From the NCBI GenBank assembly GCA_035048495.1, contig CM068545.1, forward strand, positions 17,195,702-17,259,701: DNA of 64,000 nt, read 5' to 3'. This DNA is from Euptelea pleiosperma (taxonomy: Eukaryota > Streptophyta > Magnoliopsida > Ranunculales > Eupteleaceae). Each line of letters starts with the position of its first letter. Within the stretch, counting starts at the first letter, position 1. The position numbers and the translations under genes are program-made. Shown here piece after piece: positions 35,046 to 48,314 of the stretch. The notes under the pieces are model-generated. The model searched no databases and had not been told where the DNA came from. It worked only from the letters and a program-made list of their open reading frames with translations.

Positions 35046-35449
35046 GAGTAAAACTTGTGTCACAAGATGTTGTGACGGAAGCCAGTCACAGCACACAATA
35101 CGAGCCACGTGGCATATTATTAGAAGACGATGACAGTATTAATGTTTGGCCAGTCCCTCGGTGGAACGGTACACAAAAAATCAGCCTGATTAGTGATTTC
35201 TAACCGATTCGATTGAAGTTATTTTCATGGGTTGATTTTAACGATAAGAATTTGCGCATTATTGAGCGTTATTTGGGTGCAAAAATCCAAAGGTCGCAAA
35301 TAACTAATCAGGCTGATTTTTGGTTTGTAGGTCCACCGAGGGACTGGCCAAACATCCATACGGTCAGCACCCTCTGATCGTGTGCCACGTGGCTCGTATT
35401 GAGTGCTGTGACCGGCTTCCGTCACAACATCTTGTGACACAAGTTTTAC
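35046..35449. mobile_element. MULE-type MITE copy 4, upstream of MLO
   Basis: The long, well-kept inverted arms start GAGTAAAACTTGTGTCACAA and end with its complement, with very few mismatches over more than 70 bp. Each arm carries a perfect CACGTG within GCCACGTGGC (35106-35111 and 35386-35391). The inner blocks (CAGCCTGATTAGTGATTTCT, GGCTGATTTTTGGTTTGTAG) match copies 1-3, but the outermost ends differ, so it is a subfamily. No target duplication was confirmed. It lies 453 bp upstream of the MLO ATG. Confidence 0.75.
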
Positions 35450-36795
35450 TCAATCGCGGGACAATATCATATTAATGTGGGCCAGGGAGCTAACGTGAAA
35501 AGGAAGAAACGCCGTGTTCCAATGGATACTGCTCACGTAGCATATATTTATTACGTTGAAAACAACCTGATTGTTAATGGCAATTGTAATGCAATTTCGT
35601 GGAAACTCTTTTTTTTTGGCATAAAATATCTCCTTGGATGGGATCCATTTCACGGTGGATCCCACTCCCACAACCTCCCTTTGCACAAACTTGGTGTAAG
35701 TCTGCTGTACCCGGTTTGAGTCTCCTTACAATGCAACTGGCGTACTCTTTCGTGTCTAAGATGTTTGAAGTCCCTTTGCACAGACTTGATGTTTGGTTAG
35801 CCGGGCATTTTATTGGAGTGATTTATAGATGTTGGATTTGAGTTTTTTTGTTTTTTGGATGGTCAAATCTAAATAAGCAATCAAGCTGATTTTTGATGTG
35901 CAAGTCCACCAAAGGGGTGGGCCAACCACCCATGGAAAGTGGACAAGATTTTTCTGTGACGGGTCTGTTCATGTGCTCAGCTAAGGGTCTCCATACGCAG
36001 GGAAAGTGACGTGTATATACGTCCCCGGGGTGTCTTGGAAAGAAATGAAGCCTGGGCCTCTGTTTTCTCACTTGTATTTGTTTCCAGATAGAGAGAGAGG
36101 GAAGAAAAAAAAAAAGTCTTTATCTCTCGTCGGCGTTTTGGATTTTTTTTAGGCAACATGGGAGCCGCCAATGACATCGGCTGTACGGTGTACCCATAGA
36201 TGCATGAAGGGAAAATGAGTTCGGGAAACTATATACAAGAAATTGAAACCATCTCTAAAAAATTTTATGTGACACGGGAAAACCAAAAAACGAATAAAAA
36301 TATTAAAGGTGTAAAAAAGTCTGACGTTGAAGCCCGGTCCAGCCCAAAAAGTCCTTAAACCTGGCCCGTGAATTTTTCTGGGCTAGGCCTGGACTTGGTC
36401 AAACCAGGCCCCGAACAGCCCAGACGGTTCAACAAAGACTCTCAACAACAATGTATTAAACACGTGGCCCCACGTAGCTCATCAATTTTTACCTAGCAAA
36501 AATTCGGGTAGGAGCCAGGCCAAGCCAGAGCCTGAGCCCTATGCCAAAAATCTGAACCCTTTTATGGCCTTGGGTTGGGTCCTACCCCAAAAATCAGCTA
36601 CCCAGTGACTAGCAGGTCCGACCCCAAACTCTTTATATATCTATATTTCACCAACATGTCAGGCCAACTTAAGAGGTTTTCATTGCCAAAAATCAACTCA
36701 TTGAAGTGTTGTTGACCATCTGATGAATACAATGCTTTTACCCTTTTTAGACTTACAATCATACTTTGAAGTTGATTTTACCATGCACACAATCA

Positions 36796-36826
36796 ATATG
36801 GAGAGAGAGAGAGAGAGAGAGAGAGA
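36796..36826. repeat. (GA)n microsatellite
   Basis: About fourteen GA units. Confidence 0.85.
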
Positions 36827-37267
36827 TTAGGCGGGACTCTTAGCTATAAAAATCTTTTCGTGAGTCCTACCCTCCCATGTGTTGACAACCACTTTACTCT
36901 AAAAGCTTAGAGGGAGGCGTAATTATGTATATTAAAGGGTCCATGCAGTGGCGGAGTCAGGATTTTGTTTAAGGGTGGGCAAAAATTGTACACATTTTGT
37001 ACCAGGTGGGCAAAAGAGTATTTTTCTAAGGTGGGCTAAAGGGCACTTTGAAAAACAAAAACATTTCCTTATAAACTATTAAAACTGAGGGTGGGCACCC
37101 CTGGCTCCACAACTGGACCCATGGGTTTAACAAAGGCAGAGTGCTGGTGACACGCCCATACAACACACTCCAATAATACACCCCCTTAGCACTTTGTCAA
37201 GACTTATACCCGTGACCTACTAGGACCTCCTGCTCTATACATAGTTGTTTCGTCTTTCCCAAATACT

Positions 37268-37516
37268 GTCCAAATAGTTGAATCTTTGTACCTCAAATAC
37301 TGCTCAAATTCCCACAGTTGAGAATAACCCCATGAAAATAAGTCCAATCCAAAGTCTATAAAATTATTAATCGGGCTGAGTTTTGGTTTGTAGGTCCACT
37401 TAGGGATTGGCCAAACATCCATATGGTCAAAATCCTCTAAGAGTGTGCCTCCCGGCTCATTTTGTGTCCTGTAACCGGAGTCTGTCATTTTAGGGTGGTT
37501 ACTGGAGCCTGAGCCA
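37268..37516. mobile_element. Truncated copy of the MULE-type MITE
   Basis: Only the central part and right arm remain (GAATCTTTGTACCTCAAATAC through GGTTACTGGAGCCTGAGCC). The G-box site is lost (CTCCCGGCTC). It lies 350 bp before complete copy 3. Confidence 0.7.
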
Positions 37517-37868
37517 TAATTTTAGAATAAAACTTCTGTCACAAGGGATTGCAAATCACACAATCACAAGCCAATGAGTTCTTGGCACGTACACCTCAAA
37601 GCAAAAGCACATGGGTATGTTGCAAGAAGCACTTGGGAAAACAGAGGCCCACAAGAAAAGATTCGCTGGCCCGGGGACCTTCAAACTTTGAAGTCCCTCG
37701 CGGCCCCACCGAATGTCTGACACGTACCCCAATCCTTTATCGCCTTAAGCCCTTGATTAGTAGTTAACAAGGGGTACTTGTCACACATTTTGGGACGGGG
37801 ACTTCAAAGTTTGAAGTCTTATTTCGCCATGGAATTTTTTCCCGTGGGTCCACCCTACCATCTACATA

Positions 37869-38256
37869 GGGTCGGGTTCCCTTGACAGATCTAAAATGAC
37901 AGATGAAATGACAGGGACACGCTCTGAGCCACGTGAAACACTGTTACAGGACTCTGAGCGTACGGATGTTTCTCCTATCCTATGGTGGATCTACAAACCA
38001 AAAATCAGCTTGATTAGTGATTTATAAGTGTTGCATCTTTGTACCTCAAATACTGCTCAAATTCTCGTAGTTGAGATTAGCCCATGAAAATAAGTCCAAT
38101 CCAAAGCCTATAAATCACCAATAAGGCTAATTTTTGGTTTGTAGGTCCACCATGGGATAGGACAAACATCCATACGGTCAGAGTCCTGTAAAAGTGTACC
38201 ACGTGGCTTATAGTGTGTCCCTATCCTATCTGTCATTTTAAATCTGTCACACAAAC
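37869..38256. mobile_element. MULE-type MITE copy 3, upstream of the glycine-rich gene
   Basis: The left end is GGGTCGGGTTCCCTTGACAG. The right arm is the inverted copy down to AATCTGTCA, after which its tip is degraded, so no target duplication can be shown. It has CACGTG at 37930-37935 and 38200-38205. It ends about 156 bp before the ATG at 38412. Confidence 0.75.
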
Positions 38257-38411
38257 CTACAACTCAGAATTATACTCGACTTTTTCCCGTACCGTATTTT
38301 TACTGTATGTACTCGTATGGCCCAAAGTTCTCTCTCTTTCTCTCTCTCATTTTGGGTCCTTCAACGTCTTCCCCTCTCCATCTCTCTGTGTCTTCTCTGT
38401 AGCGGTGGTGG

Positions 38412-39029
38412 ATGGCAAGGACTAACAAGTACGCCTCTATCAATTTCAACGAAATCTACGAACCAAAAACCAACAAAAAACCCTCTTCATGCTCCTCTGC
38501 TTCGCCTACCACAACACCTACTACTCCCCAAAAAATCCATGGCAAAATGCTCGTCTTGACCCGTCCCTCACCCAAGTCCCAACCCTCCCCTCCTCCTCCT
38601 CAGTCACCCAAACCGGCTGTTCCAGAACCAGATCAAACCCGATTCGAACCGGACTCGATCTCTCTCCGCCCTTTAGGCCGCACTGGTTCTTCCTTATCGT
38701 CGTCTTCCCCTTCCCTAACAGTAACCCAAGACAGGGACAATGAATCTCCACCGACGTCGCTGCCCTCGCTGAAACCAGAGCCGTTCGTTCCTCCACATTT
38801 ACGGCCTGGATTCGTTGGTCGGGAGGAGAAATTCGGGCAAGACGGGCAGAGGCATCAGGGGTTTCGATCTCGTGAGTTCGCGCACGGCCAGGGGCAACTG
38901 GGTTTTCCGAGTCGGTACGGTGAAGATGGACGCCCAAAATCGTGAGGGTACGAGAGGATGCGGAGTGGGAATCGGCCCAGTTCGAGTGGATGGTATGGTT
39001 CTTCCTACAGATCTCCTCCTTGTTTTTAG
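38412..39029 (+). CDS. Uncharacterised plant glycine/proline-rich protein, in-frame TGA at 38943
   Basis: The frame opens MARTNKYASINFNEIYEPK, followed by a Ser/Pro-rich region, KMLVLTRPSPKSQP, SISLRPLGRTGSS and PFVPPHLRPGFVGREEKFG. It reads 177 residues to a TGA at 38943-38945. The same frame then continues for 27 sense codons (GYERMRSGNRPSSSGWYGSS then YRSPPCF) to TAG at 39027. The continuation has the same Gly/Arg/Ser character. A single G-to-T change in a GGA codon would explain the TGA. The protein resembles a conserved, functionally unknown plant family often labelled glycine-rich protein (N-terminal KYASINFN, PHLRPGF block); this is from memory and not searched. It could be a truncated gene, a mis-sequenced base, or a gene whose first exon ends earlier. 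Confidence 0.65.
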
Positions 39030-41100
39030 ATGGTCAAATGCAGATAGAGATTGGAGAGTGTGTTGTTGTTGTTTCCATTTTTAAAATTTGATCATCAAAT
39101 ATGATGATCAAGTGATCAAAAGTGGACTCATTTTTATTTTATTTTTATGTTTCATAGATTATTTGACATTAATTTGAAGGAAGTACAATACCCATTTGGA
39201 AAAACTGTGTTTTTTCCCTTTTTTTCCAATTTTTTTTCTTTTGGGTTAGTTCGACAGAATTGTTTTTGATGTTTTGTCAATCAGTTGAGAATAACTCCTT
39301 TCTTGGGATTTATGTGCTTAATATACATTCTTCAATTGTCTTTTTTTTTTCAACTTGTATCATCTTGTATAAACTTGTTTCCACAAATTTGGCAAGAAAC
39401 AAAAAAAAAAGGACTGTAAAAAATTGAATTTCCATATTAAGAAACCTTTAGAAAGTTAAGTTGGATCTTCCCTCTAATTCTTCTTCTGAATGAAGTGATG
39501 TCCCATGACGAAATCTGATGCAAATTTCGTTGTGATTCGACTCTTATAATGTGTCTCTTTCAGGAATTTCTATCCTAGTTTTTGTTTTAAGCCATGAAGA
39601 CTTGTATCCCTCCACCCCATCTCATTGATCTTCATATTGATATTAATCCAAATTATTGATTCTGCATCATTTGGTCGAAGAAGAGGTTATCTTCACATCC
39701 GTTGTCGTTCTCGTCTGTAAATGTGGATATTGTTCAGGAATCGATGCCCCTCTTGTAATCTTTTTAGTATCTCTACTTTGTTCTTTATAGAAAGTCCTCT
39801 TCCAAATAATTTGAGAAGAAGAAGCTCCAATTGCTTGAGAGGTTCCAACCTTTTGCTCCACAACATTGCTACATTGTTTGTATTCAAGATCAAGAAACAA
39901 ATCCATTATCACCTTTTCAAGACTTGCATCTGATGTTCCATGAATACCATCAAATGCTACAAACCAAGATTAATTTGAATTATCTGTTGACTTCTTATGC
40001 ATCAAGAATCCAGAGAAACCCGCCCATGAACGCAGATAATTCACAAAGTCTAACAAATAATTAAGACTAACTCAACCTCTCTGTTCTTTATCTTATTCTC
40101 TCATCTCTTCTCCTCTAGACTGTACTGTGCTGTCACAATGTTTCTGCATTTTTATTTTGTAGTCAGCTTTAAAATGATCTTTCTTCTTGTAATTCTAGCA
40201 AACCTCATATACTTGTTTCTGCATTTTTGTTTTTCTTATTTGACAAATCTTGCTAGAGCTTTTCCCTTAGCCATCAAGGTTGTATTCATTCCGTTTTGGA
40301 CAAACTCTGCGACTCTTTTGCTAAGAGCCTAATCATCTGCATTACCAAAGACTTCTGGTTTACACATTAGTTCTTGACCTTAGAGTGTGAAGAAGATTAC
40401 ATGGAACTCCGATTATAGGAACCAAAATTATCCATGACTCTTCTTTCGCATTGTTTATGTAGCATATCTGACTATATTGGCATTATTTTCCTATTTTAGA
40501 TCCCAGGATCAATAGCTTATGCTATTTATATTTAAAATTTTTTTTTTGTTTAAATGGAACTTTATTAATCAAGAAGAAAACATACAAAATCTGAGAGTGG
40601 ATTTCCCATACAATTCATCTGTGAATGATGTATCGACTCTCCTATCTTCCCCATGTCGTGCAGCAAAATTAGATTCCTATAGCAGTGGTGGTCATGGTGA
40701 TCCTAGATATCTTTGGTCAGGAGTATTTTTAATGAGTCCGGGTAGAGCGACACCCATTTCTTATAACCCTATTCTTACACCCAATGATGGAACCCACATG
40801 GAAAGCATGTTGGACAAGCCAACCATACATTGAGTTGTCCTTGCCCTTGTCATGATGAACATAATAAAAAAAAAATCAGCCTATTTCTACAATGCTAACT
40901 TAATAAAAAAATTCCTTAAGAGCATCTCCAACATGCGTCCTATTCACTACTTTTTGTTAGAATTAGGAGCCGTGCGGTAGAAAAGTTGTTCCAATAGAAG
41001 CCTCAAATCACTCCCTATTTTAGGGACTATCCAGCTTCCCACATGTAGCGAGTCAAGCAAGTTTGTCAAATCCACTTTTCAATAAAATATTTATTTTTTC
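39030..41100. other. Intergenic DNA with an unresolved minus-strand reading frame at 39667-39912
   Basis: The minus strand at 39667-39912 reads an 81-residue frame containing DLFLDLEYKQCSNVVEQKV, with a plausible lead-in FVAFDGIHGTSDASLEKV. It does not match a family I recognise and may be a decayed transposon or exon. A degraded MITE (GAGCGACACCCATTTCTTAT) lies around 40742-40835. Nothing else was supportable. Confidence 0.3.
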
Positions 41101-41129
41101 AAAAATTGTGCAACTACACATTGGACTAG

Positions 41130-41325
41130 AGTCATTCTCATGGATTGATTTCAACCGTGGGAATTTGAGGTGCAAGGATCCAAAGGTTTGAAATCACTTA
41201 TCAGTCTGATTTTTTGGTTTGTAGGCCTATCTAGGAGTTGGCCAAACATCCATACTGTCAGCGTCCTCTAAAAGTGTGCCATGTGGCTCATATTGTGAGC
41301 GGTCATCTTAGGCAGTAAGCGAAGT
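41130..41325. mobile_element. Truncated copy of the MULE-type MITE (right half)
   Basis: It contains CATGGATTGATTTCAACCG, TCAGTCTGATTTTTTGGTTTG, GGCCAAACATCCATACTGTC and GTGCCATGTGGCTCATATTG, the right half of the family. The left half and target duplication are missing. Confidence 0.6.
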
Positions 41326-43531
41326 TTTAAAGTAGAGATTCTCTTAGAGGGTGTTTAGGAACGAGAAGTAAAAGCACTTGTACTTGTGGCAGAAGTTAGT
41401 AGTTGATTTTTTACCTAAAAAAAAAGTCAGAAACTAAAAGCGTCGGGGAGGCAGAGGTTCTAATTTTTGAGAAGTAATTTCTCTTAGAAGTTAGCTAAAA
41501 AATTTAGCTTCAGTTTTAAGTTAGTTTTTAACTTTTCAAAAGTTCAAATTTGAAACACATCCAAACTAATTTTTTTAAACTTTTTGGCTTATAAAAGACA
41601 ATAAGTTACTTATATTTGTCTTGCCAAACACCCCTTAAGAGTTATACAAGCTGGACTCTCCCTATCCTAAAATAGCTTATACTATTTTTCTCTAAAATGT
41701 AGGGAAAAAAAATAGGGTGTCTCTTGGAGACCCTCTAATTTTGTAACAAGTCAATTTTTTGACAAGGTTACAAATGTCATGATGGCCTGATTTTTTTGTC
41801 AGGATGGTCTCGACAGTTTGTACAGCTCTCAGTGCGGCTGGATTGTCCAACATGATTTTTCCGTGGTCCCCACCACCACGTGTAGCCATAAATGTGTAGC
41901 CCTAGACAGACTCATTTTTTATATCTTCAATGATGGTTCTAATGTGAACTTACACACCAAAAAATGCTCATTAAAGCCCATGACAAAAAAAGTGCTCAAA
42001 TCCAACGGATAGGAATCAGCGATCAGGCTGATTTGATTTTCGGTTTGTAGGTTCACCAAGGGGGTGGGCGAAACATTCCAGTAGTAATGGCCCCCAAATA
42101 TGTGCCACGTGGCAATGTTATAATAATGATTATAATATACTGAGACTGAGCTATATCTGAATGTTTTGGTTATATTTTTGCCTACGTCACTCTTTTTGCG
42201 CTTATCTCTTCCTAACCACCCTTTTTTGTCTTATGTTGCGAGGGAGGTTTCATCTATTTTGACAGTTTCATTTATAAGGGCAAATTTAGTGGACCTGAGG
42301 TCATTCATCCTTAATGGACCCTACTCCTACTCTCCGTATCATACACAACAGTTAATCAATCCAAACCGTTCGAGAAGTGGCCACAATCAGATCAATTGGA
42401 ATTTTCTAGCTGGCTAATTTAGGACCTTTTAATCCATGCAAGAGGTGGCCCGCCATTGAAGGATAGAGATCTGATGATCGGTTGGGACGAGTGTGCCTTA
42501 TTGGGTGGATGGACCTTAGATCCATCAAATATGTTCTCGGAATAAAACATTGAACACGTACACAGCATCTATCCAATTGCTAATATTTAGATTGAGCCTT
42601 TTTTAAGACAAAAAGGACATGAGAATTTGCTTAATTTGTATAAGAATCCTCAAATTTCACAAAATAACAAAGAGGGCCATATGTTTGGCATTATCAAAGA
42701 GAAACCCTTATCATCATCCATTCAGATAACTGGTACTAATTGTGCTTTTATTTTTAACCAAACGCCACAAAACTGCTTATAGCTTCTAAACCGCACTCCG
42801 AAACACAACCTTAGTAAGACAGACCATTTGATGATCAAGAGTGGGAGATCTGTCATCTAATTAGCCTTGATCACCTGACTGATGCCATTCTTTTAGAGTG
42901 ACAAAAAAAAAAAATGAATGCTTATAATCTGACGGCTACGATTGTTTTTTTTACTTTGTCCCGGTCGGTTTCCAGCGCAAATGCCCCATCGAATGGTGAT
43001 TCTAAGGTGACTGGTAAATCAACCTTCAAGTCTAGAACCTTAAACATCCTCAAAACAAATAGGAAAAAAAGCCTAAATGGTGATCCAATTTTAAGTCGAC
43101 GACCTTATTTGTGATTATACAAATTTTGGGGTCTTTTTTAGCTGTTAGCCAACAAGATGAAGCCCTTGTTTTGTTATTATCCAATTTATTAAATGCCTCT
43201 AACCATAGCTGTCACATCACGAGAAGAAAAAACAATACAAAGACCCTTTTATTTTGCTTACTAAACAAAAGACAAGCACATGGGCTCTCTGCTGGCGTGA
43301 CTCGGTCATGCGCCTCCAATCATCCCTCCATATTTCTTAGCTGTTTGTATTCTCTGAGGCATTAATCAAACACTTTCACAAAGTCCTGTCTACCCATATA
43401 GTAGTTATTGTGTACAGCCTTATTGAAGCTCACGTATCACATGCTGCGGTATCGCACATGGTTTCTTCCCTCATATCCATTGAACCCCATGTGGGTCGAC
43501 TTCTACTTGTTCAGATGAGATATCAGTAGTT

Positions 43532-44790
43532 ATGGAGCTTCTTGATCTTTGTAAGTCCTCTACTAGTAGAGATGACAAGGTAGAACCTATGGAGCTTCTG
43601 GATGAATATTGGTTTTTTGAAAACTTGCTTCATAGAAAAACAAGGATGTTGAGGTCTTCTTCTGATCCATCTCCTTCCTCAAACAATATTCAAGAGATGG
43701 TTGTTGAGAAGCAAGATGAAAGAGTACTGTCTTCTACTTCCACTAATCTTCCTAGACAGGATGGTCTTGTTCGTCATAACTTGCTTAGGACTCCATCGTT
43801 ACCACCTTGCATAGGGAGGGAAAAAGTGGACGAAGAAATAATTCACGGATCAAGCAAATTGATCCGGCAAGCATCGCTTGGCTCTTCGGATGTCTTGCCT
43901 CGACGACAACGAATTTCCAAGGTACTAGACTTTATATAATCATCATCTCCGAAGTTTTGCAGTTTTTTCGATTTCCTGAAGTATATGATGTGTCTGTGCA
44001 GTTTGGTGCATTGGGGCTCTCTGCTTGTAATACTATGAACACCCCATCTAAGTGCATAAATCATCTGCTTATGACAATAAAATGTGTCAAACATCCATAC
44101 CATCAAATTAACATACAAGCCCAATTATTCAGATTTCAGACTAATCAAAGTAATGATGAACACCAGCGCCGAATGTTTGAAAACGATTAATTATTCAGTT
44201 CTCTGCTTGTAGACTGCAAACCCATTTATGCTTATTAACCATCCATACCATCCAAATTGGTGTACATGCCCAACAATCGTTATCGTCTGATTGATTAGCC
44301 ATATAAATCAAACTCCAATTCAATTTTGAACTATATGTAATTTTCTTGGATTTTTTTTCTAATATTACAGACCACAGCACAAAGTCCTGGCATTCCAAGG
44401 TACCGAGCAAGAAGAGAATCGAAGGTGGAAGGCGCGACTACGGATAGCAAGAACCATCCTTGTTTAACTAAAGGAGTGATTAATAGGAGCCTAAGTCTGA
44501 AGAGCCAAAGCGATCTGGAATTCGAGGAGGTTCAAGGTTTCAAGGACTTAGGCTTCATATTCGACAAGGAAGACTTAAACCCAAGTGTGGCTAACATAAT
44601 TCCAGGTTTGCAAGGCAAGAAGCTAGGTTACTGTGATGAACACAAGGTGAGGAGACCTTATCTGTCTGAAGCATGGCTTGTACAAAGATCAGCCCCTCCA
44701 ATGCTCAATTGGGTTGACAGGAAATCAGCAGGAGACATGAAAGAACAACTAAAGTTTTGGGCAAGAGCCGTGGCGTCTAACGTGCGCTAG
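43532..44790 (+). CDS. DUF1685 family protein, two exons
   Basis: DUF1685 proteins are plant-specific and have no established biochemical role. Exon 1 is 43532-43921 and exon 2 is 44371-44790 (intron GTACTA to TTACAG). They join in phase to 269 residues. The N-terminus has MELLDEYWFFENLLHRKTRM, then a Ser-rich stretch (LRSSSDPSPSS). The second exon contains the family hallmarks: LEFEEVQGFKDLGFIFDKED, PYLSEAWLVQRSAPP and the end block MKEQLKFWARAVASNVR. All hallmark blocks are intact, so the gene looks functional. Confidence 0.9.
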
Positions 44791-46589
44791 GCGTGATAAT
44801 ACACTCCCACCTGATAAGCACTGTAATGTGCTTAATTAATATGATAATTAACAGTAAAGTAAGATTGGGTGTCACAACAAGCCTACGTAGTCCTATTATG
44901 ATGCCTCTAATCTATATGTATATAAAATTTTCCGGGTTTTGCGAAAGAGGTGATTATGGGTGTTAAGTTTGAAAATTAGCGTGTCCAAATCAGGCTAGTG
45001 AAGCTATCTTTGTCAACAGTACTTATTTCTTGTGTCCTGTATAATTTGTTTATGAACCCCACCTATGTTTGATTATTTGTAAATGACCCCCCTGCATTAT
45101 CTGTTTTCCAAATCTTAGCACCTTGAACCACCTATCAGGGGTGCTGCTCCTAAATGATTGGTCACCACTTGATGGACCTCCACACCAAAAATAAGTCTGA
45201 TCTGTGATCTCTAGCTATTCAATCTGAGAATCAAAAAAAAAATGTTGAAATCCAACAGCAAGAAATTATCCCAATCAAGCCGATTATTGTTGGTGTGTAA
45301 GGGGGGGCCTAAGCAGTCATGGGTCAATGGGCCGTAAGTGTGACAGGGGGTTGCATTTTTATGCGCTCCACATTTCCACGGGAGAAAAAATAATCGCAGA
45401 CTAAATTTGTTCCTTGATACCCAAAAGCTCTAGTCCACCAATTGGAGAGCAGAATGACTGTGGCACACTATTTCAGGCCCATTGACAAAATAAATATTTG
45501 GCCCACTATTTCAGGCCCATCAAAGCTGATTAGTGATTTTTAGCTGTTGGATTTAAGCATCTTTTTCATCGTGGGCTTCATGAACATTCCTATGGATGGT
45601 TGAAAGATCATGATGAATATGTTCAAATCCAACATCTATGACTCACCAATCAGACTGATTTTTTGGTGTGTATATACGTCCACCAAAAGAGGGCTAAATC
45701 AGCTTGATTAGTGATTTCTAGCTGTTGCATTTAAGCCTGATTACAAATCACATATAGGAATAGTGATTTTCAATATCCAATGGCTTGTATTGATTTGTAA
45801 TTTTTGTTTGACTTGCTAAAAGTAAATGGTCAAGGCGTGAAGCCATTCAGGGAGGAGGAGGCTTTAAATTTTCTTAAACCGGGAAAGCATTTCTAATTCA
45901 TATATATATATTTCAAGGAAGCTCGAGCCAAAAAGTAAATATTTGCAACAATTTTTGGTTGCAAACATTAGCAGCTCAAATCGTAAAAAATTTGGATTCA
46001 CGGTAAATATTTACCCATGTAAATAATGGTGGGGTGCAACCAAGCACCTAAAAATGCAAAAAAAAAACAGGTTGCAAATGCTTGCAAACAAATATTTGAT
46101 TATCAAGAATAGTTTTTATATACAGATTTCCAATAATATAGAGTAATTTTTTAATTAATACCATATATAGTAATATATTAAATATTACAAAAAGGCCTTA
46201 TATAGAGTTTTCACCTTGGGCCTCAACTTTTATCGAGACGGCCCTGCGTCATACTCTCTCTTATATCCTTACCCATGTAAAAGTTATCTCTTGGTAGGTT
46301 TTGCAAGAAGCAACCCTAGAACCTTAAATGGAAAGATGACGGTGGATGGCGATTGATGGTGGACGATAGGATTTTTTTTATTTGGACATCTCTTTTTCAA
46401 GCTTGCAATGAGAAAATCAATAATTGAGGAGGATGACCAACTATGACAACAGAAATAACGATAGTAACGTTGATAACAACCACGAAGAAAAGAGAACAAT
46501 TTCACACGAAAGAAAATAAAATTTATGTGGTTCACCACTAAAGGCTCCGTTCAAAGACCATGACGCAGATTAAAAAATGGGTGAAAGCA
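44791..46589. other. Intergenic DNA with MITE debris
   Basis: Pieces such as CAATCAGACTGATTTTTTGG and CCACCAAAAGAGGGCTAAA near 45150-45350 and 45470-45720 resemble the MITE families elsewhere in the window. Borders could not be drawn and no gene was seen. Confidence 0.4.
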
Positions 46590-46885
46590 TAAGCTAGCAT
46601 CATTTTTGTTACTCACCGATGCAATCTAGGCCCACTGACCGCACGGATGTTTAGCCCACCCCTTGGTGGATACACACACCAAAAATACCATGATTGGTAA
46701 TCTCTAGCCATTAGATTTTAGTACTTTTTAAGGCATGATTCTATCAGTTGAATTCAACCATTTTTTTAGTACTAAAATCAATGGCTAAAACTTATGTATG
46801 AATGTCTACCAAGAGGTGGGCTAAACGTCCATGCGGTAAGTGGGCTCAGATAGTAGCAGTGAGTAACAAAAATGGTGCTAGCTTA
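46590..46885. mobile_element. Inverted-repeat MITE (family B, copy 3)
   Basis: The left arm TAAGCTAGCATCATTTTTGT faces the right arm ACAAAAATGGTGCTAGCTTA. Inside are GGCCCACTGACCGCACGGAT and CCATGCGGTAAGTGGGCTC. No clear target duplication was found. Confidence 0.7.
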
Positions 46886-48100
46886 GCTGTAAGCTACAAA
46901 ACCCACAAAAGTAGAAAATTATGCACTTTTTTCAAAGTTAATTACCCAAAAAAATCAGGCCAGGGGCGTTGCCCCCAAATGCCCTGATGTCAGGGGGGAG
47001 GCCCCCCTCTAAAGCCCTCATTGGAAGCTAACCCATTCATCGCAAAAACATCCACATACAACAAGCGCCACACACAACCCAAGTCCAACCTGTTATCTAA
47101 AGTTTGGATAGCCATTTTTCAAAAACTGTTTATTTAATAAAGTGACTTTCTGAAAACATATTTTTGAAAATGTGTCTTTCTTAAAAAAGTCGTTTAGATC
47201 ATCATTAATGCAAAATGTCTTCATCTACTCTTAGTGGGCTCCACCACTTATATTTTCTCTTAGTTGGCCCCACCGCTATAATTGATGAGAGTAATAGATG
47301 GGGAGGGGTAGGAGTAGGGTTTCTTTGTTTATTATGTTCATGGAGCTAGCAAAATTAAAAATTCTTTTTTTTTTTCACTTGAAAAACAGCTTTCAACTAA
47401 ATTTTTATAGGCTTAAAAAAACATTTTTCATGGAAATACATACTTTTTAAAAAAATAGCCATCCAAACAATCTATTATTTTGAAAAAAAGTCTTCTTGTG
47501 GAAAAAAAAAAAAAAAGACTTCCAAGTCTAAAATTGGTGATCCAAACACCCCCTTAAGTTTAATATGTGCACCTAGGGAGGTTTAAAACTAAGAGTCCAC
47601 TGATTTTTGTGTTTTATGTTCCTATTGGGTTTTGAACCTATGACATTTGAGTGACTTTCTAAACATAAGCTTTTGATTATACACTTTAACTTGAAATTCT
47701 AAATAAAAAATTTCAGGGGAAGCCAAGTGAATTTTCTCTTACTCTCTATACTTTTCAACAACATTTTAGTCCCATATTTACTTTGGAGACAAATTCCAAA
47801 GCTCCTTGTTCAAAATACCATGAGCGAAGGCTTTGCCTTTTTCATAAAGAAGATATGATGAGACTCCAGTCTTTTAAGGTTTCATGGAGAAAATTATTGA
47901 GGCAAGTTCCTGGTTGTGGATGTATTCAGGGATGGTCAACAATTTAACCACCCTTTTTCCCATTAAAATTCAAGGAATGGGTTCTATAAAGACAGTTTGA
48001 ATAGTTTTTTTTTTCTTAAACGAGAAGTATCACATAGTAAGAACCCAGTAGCGTAATTCCAAACCAAATGTTCATCAGAAAAATATTAAGGACAAGCCAA
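46886..48100. other. Intergenic DNA, no gene seen
   Basis: Low-complexity A/T runs and no recognisable coding or RNA gene. Confidence 0.5.
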
Positions 48101-48314
48101 CAATGCTCAGTAACTATGCTGCAAGATTCTCACATAAAAGGAAAAATATAATAAAGGAAATTTTCTTTCATAGCCAAGAAAATGAAGTTACATACAAGTG
48201 GAATGTTGAAGAATCATGGCACTCACTCGAAAACTCGGATATATCAATGACAGCTCTTCTTCCGAGCAACTATGAGCATCATTGCCTGCCACCTCAGGTG
48301 TCACCATTAGATCT

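Noticed and set aside
43843..44124. Reading frames over the DUF1685 intron
   Set aside because: They cross the exon 1 donor and intron; the two-exon model explains the conserved blocks.
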